In this document: one piece after another, positions 43,697 through 52,014 of the stretch | How the letters are laid out: each line of letters opens with the position of its first letter | Position numbering within the stretch: position 1 is the first letter of the stretch | NCBI RefSeq assembly: GCF_001429065.1 | Contig: NZ_LMIB01000001.1 | Span: forward strand, 1,311,933 to 1,375,932 | Reading direction: 5' to 3' | Length of the DNA stretch: 64,000 nt | DNA from: Sphingomonas sp. Root710 | Lineage (GTDB): Bacteria > Pseudomonadota > Alphaproteobacteria > Sphingomonadales > Sphingomonadaceae | Translations under genes and position numbers: made by a program | The notes under the pieces: generated by a model | Told to the model about the DNA's origin: nothing | Databases searched by the model: none | The model's input: the letters and a program-made list of their open reading frames with translations, nothing else

Positions 43697-44248
43697 TCAG
43701 GCGACGCTATCGAGCGTCTCGATCGTCAGACTGTCATTGGTGAAGACGCAGAGTTCGGCAGCGATGCCCATCGCCTTGCGGCAGATCGTCTCGGCATCGG
43801 CTTCATAGTCGACCAGCGCGCGCGCCGCCGACAGGGCGAAATTGCCGCCCGACCCGATCGCAGCCACTCCGCCCACCGGCTCGAGCACATCGCCATTGCC
43901 GGTGAGGATCAGGGTCACTTCCTTGTCAGCGACGATCATCATCGCTTCGAGGTTGCGGAGATATTTATCGGTCCGCCAGTCCTTGGCAAGTTCGACCGCG
44001 GCGCGCAGCAACTGTCCGCCATGCTGCTCCAGCTTGCGTTCGAGCCGGTCGAATAGCGTGAAGGCGTCGGCCGTCGCACCGGCGAAACCGCCGATCACAG
44101 ATCCGTCACCCAGTTTGCGGACCTTGCGCGCATTGGGTTTCATCACCGTATTGCCCATCGACACCTGCCCGTCGCCGATGACGACGACCTTGCCGCCCTT
44201 GCGTACCGACATAATCGTGGTTCCGTGCCATTTGGGGAGTTCGCTCAT
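43697..44248 (-). CDS. hslV: HslV peptidase subunit
   Basis: A 183-residue proteasome-like peptidase. The [23 protein letters not shown] segment gives the catalytic N-terminal Thr after processing, and [18 protein letters not shown] follows. Forms the HslUV chamber with the following gene. No clear sigma-32 box is visible in the 120 bases upstream. Confidence 0.97.
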   Translation of the reverse strand: MSELPKWHGTTIMSVRKGGKVVVIGDGQVSMGNTVMKPNARKVRKLGDGSVIGGFAGATADAFTLFDRLERKLEQHGGQLLRAAVELAKDWRTDKYLRNLEAMMIVADKEVTLILTGNGDVLEPVGGVAAIGSGGNFALSAARALVDYEADAETICRKAMGIAAELCVFTNDSLTIETLDSVA

Positions 44249-44370
44249 ATTCGTCCTACTGAGCGATTTCGAGGCTGGCCATTGTCAGCCGGCTCGGAAA
44301 TCGCGGTGATAAACCATGCTTTGCCGGACGCGATATGGGAAGCCGGGTATGCGAGTGCAATCGGGCCTGT

Positions 44371-44712
44371 TTAGCCGCGTCCGGCGAACATGAAGCAGGC
44401 CGCGCCGATCATGCAGCCGAACGCCCCTGCGTGGCGCCAGCCGAGCGGTTCGCCGAGCACGACAACGGCAAAGATGGCGAAGACCAGCAGCGTGATGATT
44501 TCCTGGGCGATCTTGAGCTGTCCCGCGGTCCAGCCATGGAGATAGCCGATCCGGTTGGCGGGCACGGCGAAGCAATATTCGACCAGCGCGATGCCCCACG
44601 AGGCCAGGATGACGATCCACAGCCGCGTGTCGGTGAACTTCAGATGACCGTACCATGCGACGGTCATGAAGATGTTGGAGCAGATAAGGAGGACAAGCGG
44701 GGTAAGCGTCAT
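44371..44712 (-). CDS. DUF486 family inner membrane protein
   Basis: A 113-residue protein with four helices, matching DUF486: NIFMTVAWYGHLKF, then VILASWGIALVEYCFAVPANRIGY, LKIAQEIITLLVFAIFAV and GAFGCMIGAACFMF. It resembles half of a DMT-type transporter. ATG at 44712; the frame to 44823 runs into the next gene and is rejected. Function unknown. Confidence 0.87.
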   Translation of the reverse strand: MTLTPLVLLICSNIFMTVAWYGHLKFTDTRLWIVILASWGIALVEYCFAVPANRIGYLHGWTAGQLKIAQEIITLLVFAIFAVVVLGEPLGWRHAGAFGCMIGAACFMFAGRG

Positions 44713-44767
44713 GGACCCGCCATAACGCTGAACGCCGGTTCGTGAAACGATGTAAGTTCCGCCGCCG

Positions 44768-45481
44768 TCAGGCGGCTTGGGGAACCAGTGCGAGCATGCC
44801 GGAGCGCCGGCGGCGCAGCGCATAGCCGACCGCGCCGAAACCTATCAGCATCATCGCCCAGGTCGCCGGTTCGGGCGCCGTGATCGGGGTGCCGCCGCCG
44901 CCACCCTGGACGACCGAGCCGAGGCCGATGCCCGAAGTGCCGCCGCTCACGCCGCTGATCGACTGGAAGCGCGTCACGAAGCTGTCGAACGACACCGAGT
45001 TCATCACTTCGGCAAAGGTCAGCGAGAAATTGCCAGTGCCGGTGTTGCCCTGGTAGAAACCGCCGCTACCGCCGCCTGCGCAGGAGCCGCCGCCATCGGT
45101 GAAACAAACGTCGACCGTGCTGTACCCTTCGGGATAATTGCCGCTGAGATAGCTGTTGTTGAACGCGCCGGTGACATTCGCGCCCGTAGGGTTCGGATTG
45201 GTGTTGAAAGCGAAGCCGCTAAGCCGCGCCGTCGTGGTGGAGTCGTTGTTGAACGAATAGCCGAAATTATAGGTCTTGCCGCCGTTGGTGACGCCATTGA
45301 AGGTGAACGTACCGAGCGCCGACACCGATGGCGTCGTGTTGCCGCCGACCTGGCCGACATAATCGACCGTGAAGCTGTAACCGGTGTTGCCTGAATTCAC
45401 GATCACCGCGCCAAGGGCCGGAACAGCCGTCGCAGCGAACATGATGGCGGCCACCGCCGCGGTTTTCACAAGACGCATCAT
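44768..45481 (-). CDS. PEPxxWA-CTERM protein, cistern-like
   Basis: A 237-residue exported protein: signal peptide, a body with FTVDYVGQVGGN, YNFGYSFNND, VDVCFTDGGGSCAGGGSGG and FDSFVTRFQSI, and sorting tail APEPATWAMMLIGFGAVGYALRRRR. The FTVDYxGQVGG start and the CFxxxGxxxC pair resemble the group named cistern family PEP-CTERM proteins (from memory). About ten residues follow the Arg cluster, which is normal. AGGGGG precedes the ATG at 45481. Confidence 0.85.
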   Translation of the reverse strand: MMRLVKTAAVAAIMFAATAVPALGAVIVNSGNTGYSFTVDYVGQVGGNTTPSVSALGTFTFNGVTNGGKTYNFGYSFNNDSTTTARLSGFAFNTNPNPTGANVTGAFNNSYLSGNYPEGYSTVDVCFTDGGGSCAGGGSGGFYQGNTGTGNFSLTFAEVMNSVSFDSFVTRFQSISGVSGGTSGIGLGSVVQGGGGGTPITAPEPATWAMMLIGFGAVGYALRRRRSGMLALVPQAA

Positions 45482-45953
45482 AAGCAAACCCCCTACACAC
45501 CGGCTACCCCACAACGACCGGTAGGTTGTTCATAGCACGCTATCGTAACAATCACCATACGCAGATAGGTGACGTTCCCAATGCTGGCGCGGATGACACT
45601 GGAGCGGCCGGCACGGCGGAACATCAGACAGGCGTCATATGTGAAAATCACTAATATTCCCTGACGAATAGCACTTTCTCTGGAAACGGCATCACCTGAT
45701 TCCCGATTTTTACCATTATCTACAAACTGGCATGTCGGCATCAGCATATTGCCGGTTGGTTAAACGACACCTCCGCCCGTTAATCCGTTCGCGGGCTGCA
45801 GAGGCGCCTAAACCTCGCGTTTCGCTGCTAAAGTCTAATGATCGGGCGCCATGCCTGGCCCTGGGATTAACCAGCCAGCACGATCTGGATTCTATAATCG
45901 GCCCGGCGCCCGACGACCACTATATCGGTTGCGTAGCGTTTGAGGAGACCGGG
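45482..45953. other. 472-base intergenic region
   Basis: AT-richer spacer between the divergent PEP-CTERM and response-regulator genes. It holds a GACGTTCCCAATG stretch, several short T runs (GATTTTTACC) and no frame I can support as a gene. No repeat or RNA-like hairpin longer than 7 bases found by eye. The long frame that runs through it into the regulator has no plausible start. Confidence 0.5.
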
Positions 45954-46421
45954 ATGGTCGATGCCGAACATATAAATGTCCTGATAGTCGACGACTCGCT
46001 CATCATCAGGGCAATGCTCGCCGGCCTGTTTGAAAAGGACCGCCGGCTGAACGTGGTGGGCGTGGCGGCTTCTGCGGAAGAGGCTACGTCGATTCTGGAA
46101 CGGCGGCATGTCGATGTCGTCACGCTGGATATCGACATGCCCGGGATCGACGGCCTGACCTATCTTCAGACTCTCAACGCCCAGCATATCCCCGCCGTCA
46201 TGCTGTCCGGCAGCACCGCCGAAGGCTCCGAAACCCGGATTGGCGCCCTGCTGCTGGGCGCGGCGGCGTGCTTCAACAAGGCTGACGCCGTGAAGAACGC
46301 GAACGCGTTGGTCCAGTTGATCAAGGCCAGCGCGCTCCACCGGGTGAAGCTCAGCCGGACCGACGCAGCCGCTCTCCTCAAGGCAAGGCAAGACATGATG
46401 CGCGGTCCGGCGACCGCCTGA
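45954..46421 (+). CDS. CheB-type receiver domain protein
   Basis: A 155-residue response regulator: INVLIVDDSLIIRAMLAGLFEKD, phosphoacceptor Asp in VTLDIDMPGIDGL, Ser in VMLSGST, Lys in CFNKADA. The sequence is closest to the receiver half of CheB, but the methylesterase domain is missing. ATG at 45954 follows GGAGACCGGG; the 74-residue upstream extension of the frame has no similarity to receivers. No che genes nearby. Confidence 0.85.
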   Translation: MVDAEHINVLIVDDSLIIRAMLAGLFEKDRRLNVVGVAASAEEATSILERRHVDVVTLDIDMPGIDGLTYLQTLNAQHIPAVMLSGSTAEGSETRIGALLLGAAACFNKADAVKNANALVQLIKASALHRVKLSRTDAAALLKARQDMMRGPATA

Positions 46422-46459
46422 TCGGGTCGCCCTCTTACTGCTCCGATCGCGCAAGCTGT

Positions 46460-46615
46460 TCAGCGGTCGAGCCGCATCGCCTCACGTGCATAGATATCGG
46501 CGAGCCATTGATGGATACGCTTAGCCTCGACCGTATGGGCTGCTTGCGCTGCCAGACGTTCGCGCTGGCAACAGCGGGCCAGGTGATTTACCCTGGAATC
46601 AAATACTTCGATCAT
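46460..46615 (-). CDS. small protein, 51 residues, unknown function
   Basis: ATG at 46613-46615 preceded by GGGGGCG opens a 51-codon frame: MIEVFDSRVNHLARCCQRER, then LAAQAAHTVEAKRIHQWLAD and IYAREAMRLDR. It is helical and amphipathic, with a CC pair. Third codon positions look coding, and the upstream 138 bases (46616-46753) are strikingly AT-rich, as a promoter region would be. Family not recognised with certainty. Confidence 0.55.
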   Translation of the reverse strand: MIEVFDSRVNHLARCCQRERLAAQAAHTVEAKRIHQWLADIYAREAMRLDR

Positions 46616-46753
46616 AAAACGCCCCCGATACTTACGCTACCGCTCTCCTCTAATTTTCTTTAGAAGAATATTTATTTATTATTTCTACAAATCGGCGGCA
46701 ATAACTTAATCGCGATCGCACGCGAAAATGTGCGGCTCAACATCGCCTGCCCG

Positions 46754-47152
46754 TCACCAGTAAGGAAGCGGACCGAAGGGCCCATAATATTCGAAGATGC
46801 GCTCTGCACTGGCGCTTTGGCTCGGCCCGCCGAGCGTCACGAGTTCGCTGCGTTCATAATGCGGCGCGGCCTCCAGCGTCGCCCGGTCGAGCGACACCAC
46901 ATAGCCACCGCGATCGGGATCATAGTCGAGCAGTGACCAAGGTATGGGATGGAATTTCTCGCCTATGCCAAGGAAGCCGCCGAAGGACATAATCGCGTAA
47001 ACGACCCTGCCGTCCTTTCGTTCGATCGACAGATCGTCGACATGACCAATATGCTCGCCGCCGCGATTATAGACGGGGGCTCCGTTCACCCGGCTCCCGA
47101 GGATGAGCCGAAAGCCACCCCTGGCATCGTCAGTTGCTTGTGCCTTTGTCAT
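46754..47152 (-). CDS. PRC-barrel domain protein
   Basis: A 132-residue protein with a PRC barrel: ILGSRVNGAPVYNRGGEHIGHVDDL, KDGRVVYAIMSFGGFLGIGEKFHPIPW, then a C-terminal tail FEYYGPFGPLPYW. AGGAGG is 5 bases upstream of the ATG at 47152, so I prefer it to a GTG six bases earlier. Such proteins are often induced with the general stress response, and a near-consensus EcfG site lies upstream. Function unknown. Confidence 0.87.
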   Translation of the reverse strand: MTKAQATDDARGGFRLILGSRVNGAPVYNRGGEHIGHVDDLSIERKDGRVVYAIMSFGGFLGIGEKFHPIPWSLLDYDPDRGGYVVSLDRATLEAAPHYERSELVTLGGPSQSASAERIFEYYGPFGPLPYW

Positions 47153-47214
47153 GACCACCTCCTGCCGGCCCGCTCTAAGCGACGCCTGCCTGATAGGGCT
47201 GACGGCAAGGCGTC

Positions 47215-47240
47215 AACCTGTGGGGCCGGGCTATTGTTCC
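47215..47240 (-). promoter_or_regulatory. possible EcfG-type promoter of the PRC-barrel gene
   Basis: On the minus strand GGAAC (47240-47236), 17 bases, GGTT (47218-47215). The first box is perfect but the second has GGTT for CGTT, so this is a weak candidate, 62 bases before the start codon. Confidence 0.35.
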
Positions 47241-47256
47241 ATTGCTCCGTCGTCTG

Positions 47257-47982
47257 CTAGCGGCCTGCGCGCCAGGCGAGGAGGAAGATGCGCGGCCCGT
47301 CCAGCAAATAGCGCCGCCAGAGCCGCCACGGGTCGAGCAGGAGGCGATGCAGCCACTCCAGCGACGACCGTTGCATCCAGCGCGGCGCGCGCCGCGCCCT
47401 GCCGGTCAAGAAATCGATCGAGGCGCCAACGCACAGCGCGGTTCCCCGTGCCTCAGGGATCGCCGCCGCTGCCGCCGCGATCAATTCCTGCTGGGGCGAG
47501 CCAACCGCGATCAGGCTGAAACGCGCGGCGGACGCAGCAAGAAAGCGTGCGGCGGTCGCTCTGCCCTCGGCATCTGCGCACAGGTCCCGCGGAGGAATAT
47601 GCTGAACGATCGAGATATCCGGCCGGATCGCTGCCAGCGCCTCGATATCACCCGGCTGCCCTCCGATCAGGCAAATCCGGTCGCCCGGAGCGGCGACGTC
47701 ACGAAACAGGCGCGCGGTCAGATCGCTTCCCGTCACCACAGGCAGGTGGATCCCGCGCCGCGCCGCCAGCGCGGACAATATCCGGCTGTCGCACAGCCGC
47801 CACGCCGCGTTGCGATAGGCGCGCCACTCGGCGCTATCCTGATCGAGTTTCGACAGGCGTACGACATGATCGACATTGGGTGTGACCAGATAGGCGAAGC
47901 CGCTGTCGGCGTTGCGCGCGCGCAAGCGCCGGACCATCGCCTCCTCGTCGCCTTGGTCGAAGCTCAGCCCGAGATAGTCCAT
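47257..47982 (-). CDS. WecG/TagA/CpsF family glycosyltransferase
   Basis: A 241-residue GT26 enzyme. Family blocks: YLVTPNVDHVVRLSK, RLCDSRILSALAARRG, VTGSDLTARLF, ICLIGGQPGD, and the end IAVGSPQQELIAAAA with CVGASIDFLTGRARRAPRWMQR and LEWLHRLLLDPWRLWRRYL. It transfers a hexosamine-type sugar to a lipid-linked precursor in cell-surface polysaccharide synthesis. No other polysaccharide genes adjoin it here. Confidence 0.92.
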   Translation of the reverse strand: MDYLGLSFDQGDEEAMVRRLRARNADSGFAYLVTPNVDHVVRLSKLDQDSAEWRAYRNAAWRLCDSRILSALAARRGIHLPVVTGSDLTARLFRDVAAPGDRICLIGGQPGDIEALAAIRPDISIVQHIPPRDLCADAEGRATAARFLAASAARFSLIAVGSPQQELIAAAAAAIPEARGTALCVGASIDFLTGRARRAPRWMQRSSLEWLHRLLLDPWRLWRRYLLDGPRIFLLAWRAGR

Positions 47983-48023
47983 GCGCCTCCCGCCCGGACC
48001 AGCATAGCGTCAGGCGGACAAAG

Positions 48024-48050
48024 AAAAAGGCCCGGCGTTTCGGCCGGGCC
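48024..48050 (-). terminator. intrinsic terminator of the BAX inhibitor-1 gene
   Basis: On the minus strand GGCCCGGC, 6-base loop, GCCGGGCC, then TTTTT. It lies 25 bases past the stop of the gene ending at 48076: a textbook intrinsic terminator. Confidence 0.85.
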
Positions 48051-48075
48051 CTCGATCCTGCGATCCTCTGCGCGT

Positions 48076-48804
48076 TTAGCGGCGGTCACCGAGAAACTGC
48101 AGCAGGAAGGTGAACATGTTGATGAAGTCGAGGTAGAGGGTAAGGGCCCCCATCACCACCGACTTGCCGGCGAAATCGGTGCCAGCGACATACTGATACA
48201 TGCTCTTCAGCTTCTGCGTATCATAGGCGGTGAGGCCGGCGAACAGCAGCACGCCGATGGCACTGATGATCAGGTTCATCGCCGACGACTGGAGGAAGAT
48301 GTTGATGAGCGACGCGATCAGCAGCCCGACCACGCCCATGATCAGGAAGGTGCCGAAGCCGGAAAGATCCTTCTTGGTGGTATAGCCCCACAGGCTGAGC
48401 GACGCGAACGCCGCAGCCGTCGCGAAGAAAGTCGTCGCGATCGACGTGCCGGTGTAGATCAGGAAGATCGACGACAGCGACAGGCCCATTGCCACCGCGA
48501 ACGCCCAGAACAGCGCCTGCGCGGCGAAGGTCGACAGCCGATTGATGCCGAAGCTGATCACCATGACGAAAGCGAGCGGCGCGAGCATGATCACCCAGCG
48601 CAGCGGCGTGACGAGCACCTGCTCGGCCAGGCCCGAGCTGGCGAAACCCAGCGCAACGATGCCGGTCAGCAGCACGCCCGACGCCATATAATTGTAGATC
48701 GAGAGCATGTAGGACCGCAGCCCAGCATCGAAAGCCGCGTCGGCCGCACCGGCCCGTGTCGCGACGGGCGCGGCAGTTGCTCGGGGGTCAGACCAGTTTG
48801 CCAT
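48076..48804 (-). CDS. BAX inhibitor-1 (YccA/YbhL) family membrane protein
   Basis: A 242-residue protein with seven helices. RSYMLSIYNYMASGVLLTGIVAL starts the domain; the conserved LTAYDTQKLKSMY and final LYLDFINMFTFLLQFLGDRR are diagnostic. Bacterial members act as pH-sensitive Ca2+ leak channels or interact with FtsH. ATG at 48804 was preferred to a 25-residue longer frame. Confidence 0.93.
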   Translation of the reverse strand: MANWSDPRATAAPVATRAGAADAAFDAGLRSYMLSIYNYMASGVLLTGIVALGFASSGLAEQVLVTPLRWVIMLAPLAFVMVISFGINRLSTFAAQALFWAFAVAMGLSLSSIFLIYTGTSIATTFFATAAAFASLSLWGYTTKKDLSGFGTFLIMGVVGLLIASLINIFLQSSAMNLIISAIGVLLFAGLTAYDTQKLKSMYQYVAGTDFAGKSVVMGALTLYLDFINMFTFLLQFLGDRR

Positions 48805-48948
48805 GACGTAAAACTCTCCAAATAAAGCGGCGGAGTGCCGCCCAGGCAATAATATCGGCGCAACCACTCCCCTTTTCAAGCGAATCAGACGTTACATCAC
48901 GGCGAACGGCCTTGCGTTACCGTCTCATGGGAGGTGAAAGGAAAAGAC

Positions 48949-49482
48949 ATGCACAGGCTTTTCGTCGCGCTTCGCCCGCCCCGCACCATGCGTGAGCCGC
49001 TGCTTTCCGCGATGGGCGGAATTGCTGGGGCGCGATGGCAGGATGATGGACAGCTCCATCTGACACTTCGCTTCATCGGCGATGTCGATCGCCATGCCGC
49101 GGAGGATGTGGCGGCTGCGCTCGGCACGGTATCCCACCCGTCCTTCGACCTCAGGCTCGACGGCATCGGCTGCTTCGATCGCCGCGGGCAGATCGACACC
49201 ATCTGGGCTGGCGTGGCACCGCACCATCCGGTTCGCGCGCTACACGCCTCGGTGACTCGAGCGCTGACGCGCGCCGGCATCGCCCCCGAAGAGCGCGCCT
49301 TCATACCGCACATCACGATCGCCCGTTTTTCACGGGGAACGTTTCCCTCGGGCATGCTGCCGCTCCACCAGCTCTGGCCCACGCCGGTCGAAGCCCGCTT
49401 CGACCATTTCCTGCTCTATGAAAGTGAACTCGGCGCTGACGGCGCGACCTACTCGGCTATTGCACGCTACCCGCTCGGCTGA
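48949..49482 (+). CDS. thpR: RNA 2',3'-cyclic phosphodiesterase
   Basis: A 177-residue 2H phosphoesterase with the two catalytic HxTx motifs: LHLTLRFIG and PHITIARFSRG. It opens 2',3'-cyclic phosphates at RNA ends, and the family also ligates some tRNA halves. ATG at 48949 has AAGGA 6 bases upstream, so an earlier GTG at 48934 is less likely. The 3' end overlaps the convergent phosphatase by 16 bases. Confidence 0.92.
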   Translation: MHRLFVALRPPRTMREPLLSAMGGIAGARWQDDGQLHLTLRFIGDVDRHAAEDVAAALGTVSHPSFDLRLDGIGCFDRRGQIDTIWAGVAPHHPVRALHASVTRALTRAGIAPEERAFIPHITIARFSRGTFPSGMLPLHQLWPTPVEARFDHFLLYESELGADGATYSAIARYPLG

Positions 49483-49958
49483 GCGCGCAATCGCGCCAGC
49501 AACGCCTCGGCACCGAGATTAACGTCATGCCACGTAATCTCAAAACCCGCGTCGGATCCGTGATAAGGATCGGCCACGTCTTCACCTTCGCGCCCGGCGA
49601 CATGGTCGAACAGAAGCGACAGCTGCGCCCGGGCGTCGGCGGGGCGCAACGCGCGCAAGGCTGTCAAATTGCTCCGGTCGAGCGCGACCACATGATCAAA
49701 GGCATGGAAATCTTCGGTCTCCACCTTACGTGCGCGCAGCCCGTTGATATCGATGCCGTGACGGGCGGCGGTCGCTATCGCACGGCGGTCGGGCGGCTGG
49801 CCGACGTGCCAGTCCCCCGTTCCGGCAGAATCCACCTCGATCGCGATATCCGCGCGGTCGGCGGCCGCGCGCATCGCGGCCTCGGCCAGCGGCGACCGGC
49901 ATATATTACCCAGGCAGACGAACAGGACGCGCGGCGTCCCCCGCCGGTTGGCCGTCAT
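49467..49958 (-). CDS. low molecular weight protein-tyrosine phosphatase
   Basis: A 163-residue phosphatase. The P-loop CLGNICRSP holds the nucleophile Cys and Arg near the N-terminus, and the general acid is the first Asp of DPYHGSDAGFEITW. It starts within the sodC stop (ATGA overlap), so it is co-translated with sodC. Typical targets are tyrosine kinases of polysaccharide export or stress regulators. Confidence 0.93.
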   Translation of the reverse strand: MTANRRGTPRVLFVCLGNICRSPLAEAAMRAAADRADIAIEVDSAGTGDWHVGQPPDRRAIATAARHGIDINGLRARKVETEDFHAFDHVVALDRSNLTALRALRPADARAQLSLLFDHVAGREGEDVADPYHGSDAGFEITWHDVNLGAEALLARLRAQPSG

Positions 49959-50497
49959 TTTGCGGTGACGACCCCGCAACCAATGCGGCCTCCGGCATTG
50001 CCGGTCGGATCGGTCTTATAGTCGTCTGCCGCGGCATGGATGACGACTGCGGCGCCATCCGCGTCTAGCAGCGGCTGCTCGCCGCCCTTCAGCATCGCGC
50101 TCTTCACCATGGTGTGCAGCGTGCCAGTGCCGTCCGCGCCGACTGTCATATTTGGCATGTCGCCCATATGTGCACCCGCCGGATTGTCATGCCCATGCTG
50201 CTTCTTCCCCGGATTCCAGTGGCCGCCAGCGCTGGTGAAATCGGGACCGGTGCAGGTACCAGTCATGTGGATGTGGACGGCATGAATCCCTGCGGGCAGC
50301 TCGACAGCCTTCACCTCGACATGGATGCCATCCTTATGTTGTGTAAGGGTCGCTTTGCCCTTCGCCTGCCCCTGGGCGTCGACAATGTCGGCAACGGCCT
50401 CGACCTCATGGTGATTTGCCAGGGCCATGGCAGGCGTGAGCAGCGCGGCTGCCCCGGCGAATATCAGCGAAGCGGCGACGGAACGGATCCTCAACAT
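49955..50497 (-). CDS. sodC: Cu/Zn superoxide dismutase
   Basis: A 180-residue periplasmic SOD with signal peptide (residues 1-27). Copper ligands in GIHAVHIHMTG, zinc loop with GGHWNPGKKQHG and GAHMGDMPNM, and the C-terminal VVIHAAADDYKTDPTGNAGG plus RIGCGV with the disulphide Cys. It removes periplasmic superoxide. Cistron order sodC then LMW phosphatase. Confidence 0.95.
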   Translation of the reverse strand: MLRIRSVAASLIFAGAAALLTPAMALANHHEVEAVADIVDAQGQAKGKATLTQHKDGIHVEVKAVELPAGIHAVHIHMTGTCTGPDFTSAGGHWNPGKKQHGHDNPAGAHMGDMPNMTVGADGTGTLHTMVKSAMLKGGEQPLLDADGAAVVIHAAADDYKTDPTGNAGGRIGCGVVTAK

Positions 50498-50572
50498 GCG
50501 TCTCTCCTCGGTCTCACGGCCCCCACATCACCTATGATGCCGCATCAACGCGATCGAATAAAGCGTTGTAGA

Positions 50573-50604
50573 CAAAGAAAAAGGGCCGGCCCGAAGGCCG
50601 ACCC
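50573..50604 (-). terminator. intrinsic terminator of ompA
   Basis: On the minus strand GGGTCGGCC, loop TTCG, GGCCGGCCC (one G-T pair), followed by TTTTTCTTTG. It lies 42 bases after the ompA stop. Confidence 0.85.
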
Positions 50605-50645
50605 CAATTCTTTGCCGGTCGTCGCCGAAGCGATGACCGAACCGC

Positions 50646-51761
50646 TTACGAGCCGAAGGTGATTTCGACGCGGCGGTTCTGCGGTTCGCGGACGCCGTCG
50701 GCGGTGTCGACCAGCGGACGGCTTTCGCCGAAGGCTTCGGTCGCGATCGCCGCTTCGGGAACACCCTTGCCAGCCAGGTAGGCCTTCACCGCGTCGGCAC
50801 GACGCTGCGAGAGACCGACATTGTACTGGTCGCCGCCCGACTTGTCGGCATGGCCGGCAAGCTGGACACGGGCCTGACCGGTCGTGGCATAGGCATTGGC
50901 CGCATTGTCTAGGATCGACGCTGCTTCCGCCGTGATGTCCGACTTATCCCAGTCGAAGAACACGATGAACGGACCCGGGGTCTCAACCACCGGCGGCGGA
51001 GGCGGCGGCGGCGGCGGAGGCGGCGGGGGCGGCGGCGGGGGCGGCGGCGGGGGCGGCGGAGCGGCCGGCTCACCGAAGTTGTAGACGAGGCTCAGCAGGA
51101 GGCTGTGCGAACGCCACGTGCCCTCATATTCCGTGCCCAGACGATCGAAAACCTTCGCGTCTTTCACGTTGAAGTAGCGATACTTCAGGCCGACGTCGAC
51201 GTTGGTCGAAACCGGATAACGCACGCCGGCGATCGCCTGCCATGCGAACTTGGAGTCGCTGTCGTTCAGGAAATCGTCGCCAGAGACGTTGTAGCCGCTG
51301 AACTTCACCCGAGCGATACCGGCGCCACCGCCGACATAACCCGAGAAGCCTTCCTCGCCACCGAAGTCGAGCAGGCCGTTGACCATGAAGCTAAGCGCGC
51401 TGTTCTTGCCAGACGCGTCCTGATAGGTGCCCGGAGGGGCTCCAACGCCGCCGATATTGGCGGGCGTGCGCGACGCGGTGGTCGAGATGTTGTTCACGCG
51501 GTTCCGCTTGTAGGCGACTTCGCCTTCGAGACGGAACATGCCGAAGTCGTAACCGACGATGCCGTCGACATCGAATCCGGTCTTGCTGTCGACAACCGCC
51601 TGACCGGCGGTCGACGTAGGCGCCGCGGCGACGTCGAACTTCAGGTCTTCGAGCAGCATACCGCCGCCTTCGACGCCGACATACCATGCATTGTCACGAG
51701 CAAAGGCCGGCGCAGCAAGCGCGGTCGATGCGAGCGCTGCCAAGATGGCTAGCTTGCGCAT
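50646..51761 (-). CDS. OmpA family outer membrane protein with polyproline linker
   Basis: A 371-residue outer membrane protein: signal peptide (1-22), an eight-strand beta barrel (DNAWYVGVEGGGMLL through SHSLLLSLVYNFG), a linker of 23 consecutive prolines, and a C-terminal OmpA peptidoglycan-binding domain (FIVFFDWDKSDIT, LAGHADKSGGDQYNVGLSQRRADAVKAYL, NRRVEITF). GHADKSG has Ala where Thr is usual. It anchors the outer membrane to murein. The ATG at 51761 follows GAAAGGGGAATGAT. Confidence 0.93.
   Translation of the reverse strand: MRKLAILAALASTALAAPAFARDNAWYVGVEGGGMLLEDLKFDVAAAPTSTAGQAVVDSKTGFDVDGIVGYDFGMFRLEGEVAYKRNRVNNISTTASRTPANIGGVGAPPGTYQDASGKNSALSFMVNGLLDFGGEEGFSGYVGGGAGIARVKFSGYNVSGDDFLNDSDSKFAWQAIAGVRYPVSTNVDVGLKYRYFNVKDAKVFDRLGTEYEGTWRSHSLLLSLVYNFGEPAAPPPPPPPPPPPPPPPPPPPPPPPVVETPGPFIVFFDWDKSDITAEAASILDNAANAYATTGQARVQLAGHADKSGGDQYNVGLSQRRADAVKAYLAGKGVPEAAIATEAFGESRPLVDTADGVREPQNRRVEITFGS
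50991..51059 (-). repeat. 23-codon polyproline tract inside ompA
   Basis: 69 bases that read as 23 uninterrupted Pro codons on the minus strand, mainly CCG with a few CCC and CCT. It joins barrel and peptidoglycan-binding domain. The repeat is prone to slippage in triplets, so its length may vary among strains, and its translation should depend on EF-P. Confidence 0.95.
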
Positions 51762-52014
51762 ATCATTCCCCTTTCCAACAGGTTCCAACTGGAACTGTGT
51801 TCACCTAACCCATTCTTCCAGATACGCGCAAGCGCATCTGTTTCTGGTACGTACCAATACGATGTGGCATCCATTCCGGCTCCGCATCCTATCTCCCAGA
51901 CAGCCGCTAAACGAGCATTTTGGGAAAGGGTTGCTTCGCCGCGAAAAATTTTCTGCTCTTTGTGGAACTGTTGCAGTAGTGCAACAGTCGATGGCTATCT
52001 GAGAGGGTGGCGGC
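51762..52014. promoter_or_regulatory. ompA upstream region with palindromes
   Basis: A 253-base leader. It contains a perfect 9-base inverted repeat ACTGTTGCA-GTAG-TGCAACAGT (51967-51988) and a perfect 12-base palindrome TGGTACGTACCA (51845-51856). GGAACCTGTTGGAAAGGGG near the ompA start includes its ribosome site. The first repeat also lies 27 bases after the SOUL stop and could be a terminator without T run. No EcfG or SigF motif. Confidence 0.5.

Noticed and set aside
47242-48825. 527-residue open frame on the plus strand
   Set aside because: Antisense to the WecG-type transferase and BAX inhibitor-1 genes, with Arg/His/Gln-rich low-complexity content typical of GC-rich shadow frames; it also runs through a terminator.
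50896-51084. polyglycine frame on the plus strand
   Set aside because: Mere antisense reading of the OmpA proline codons.
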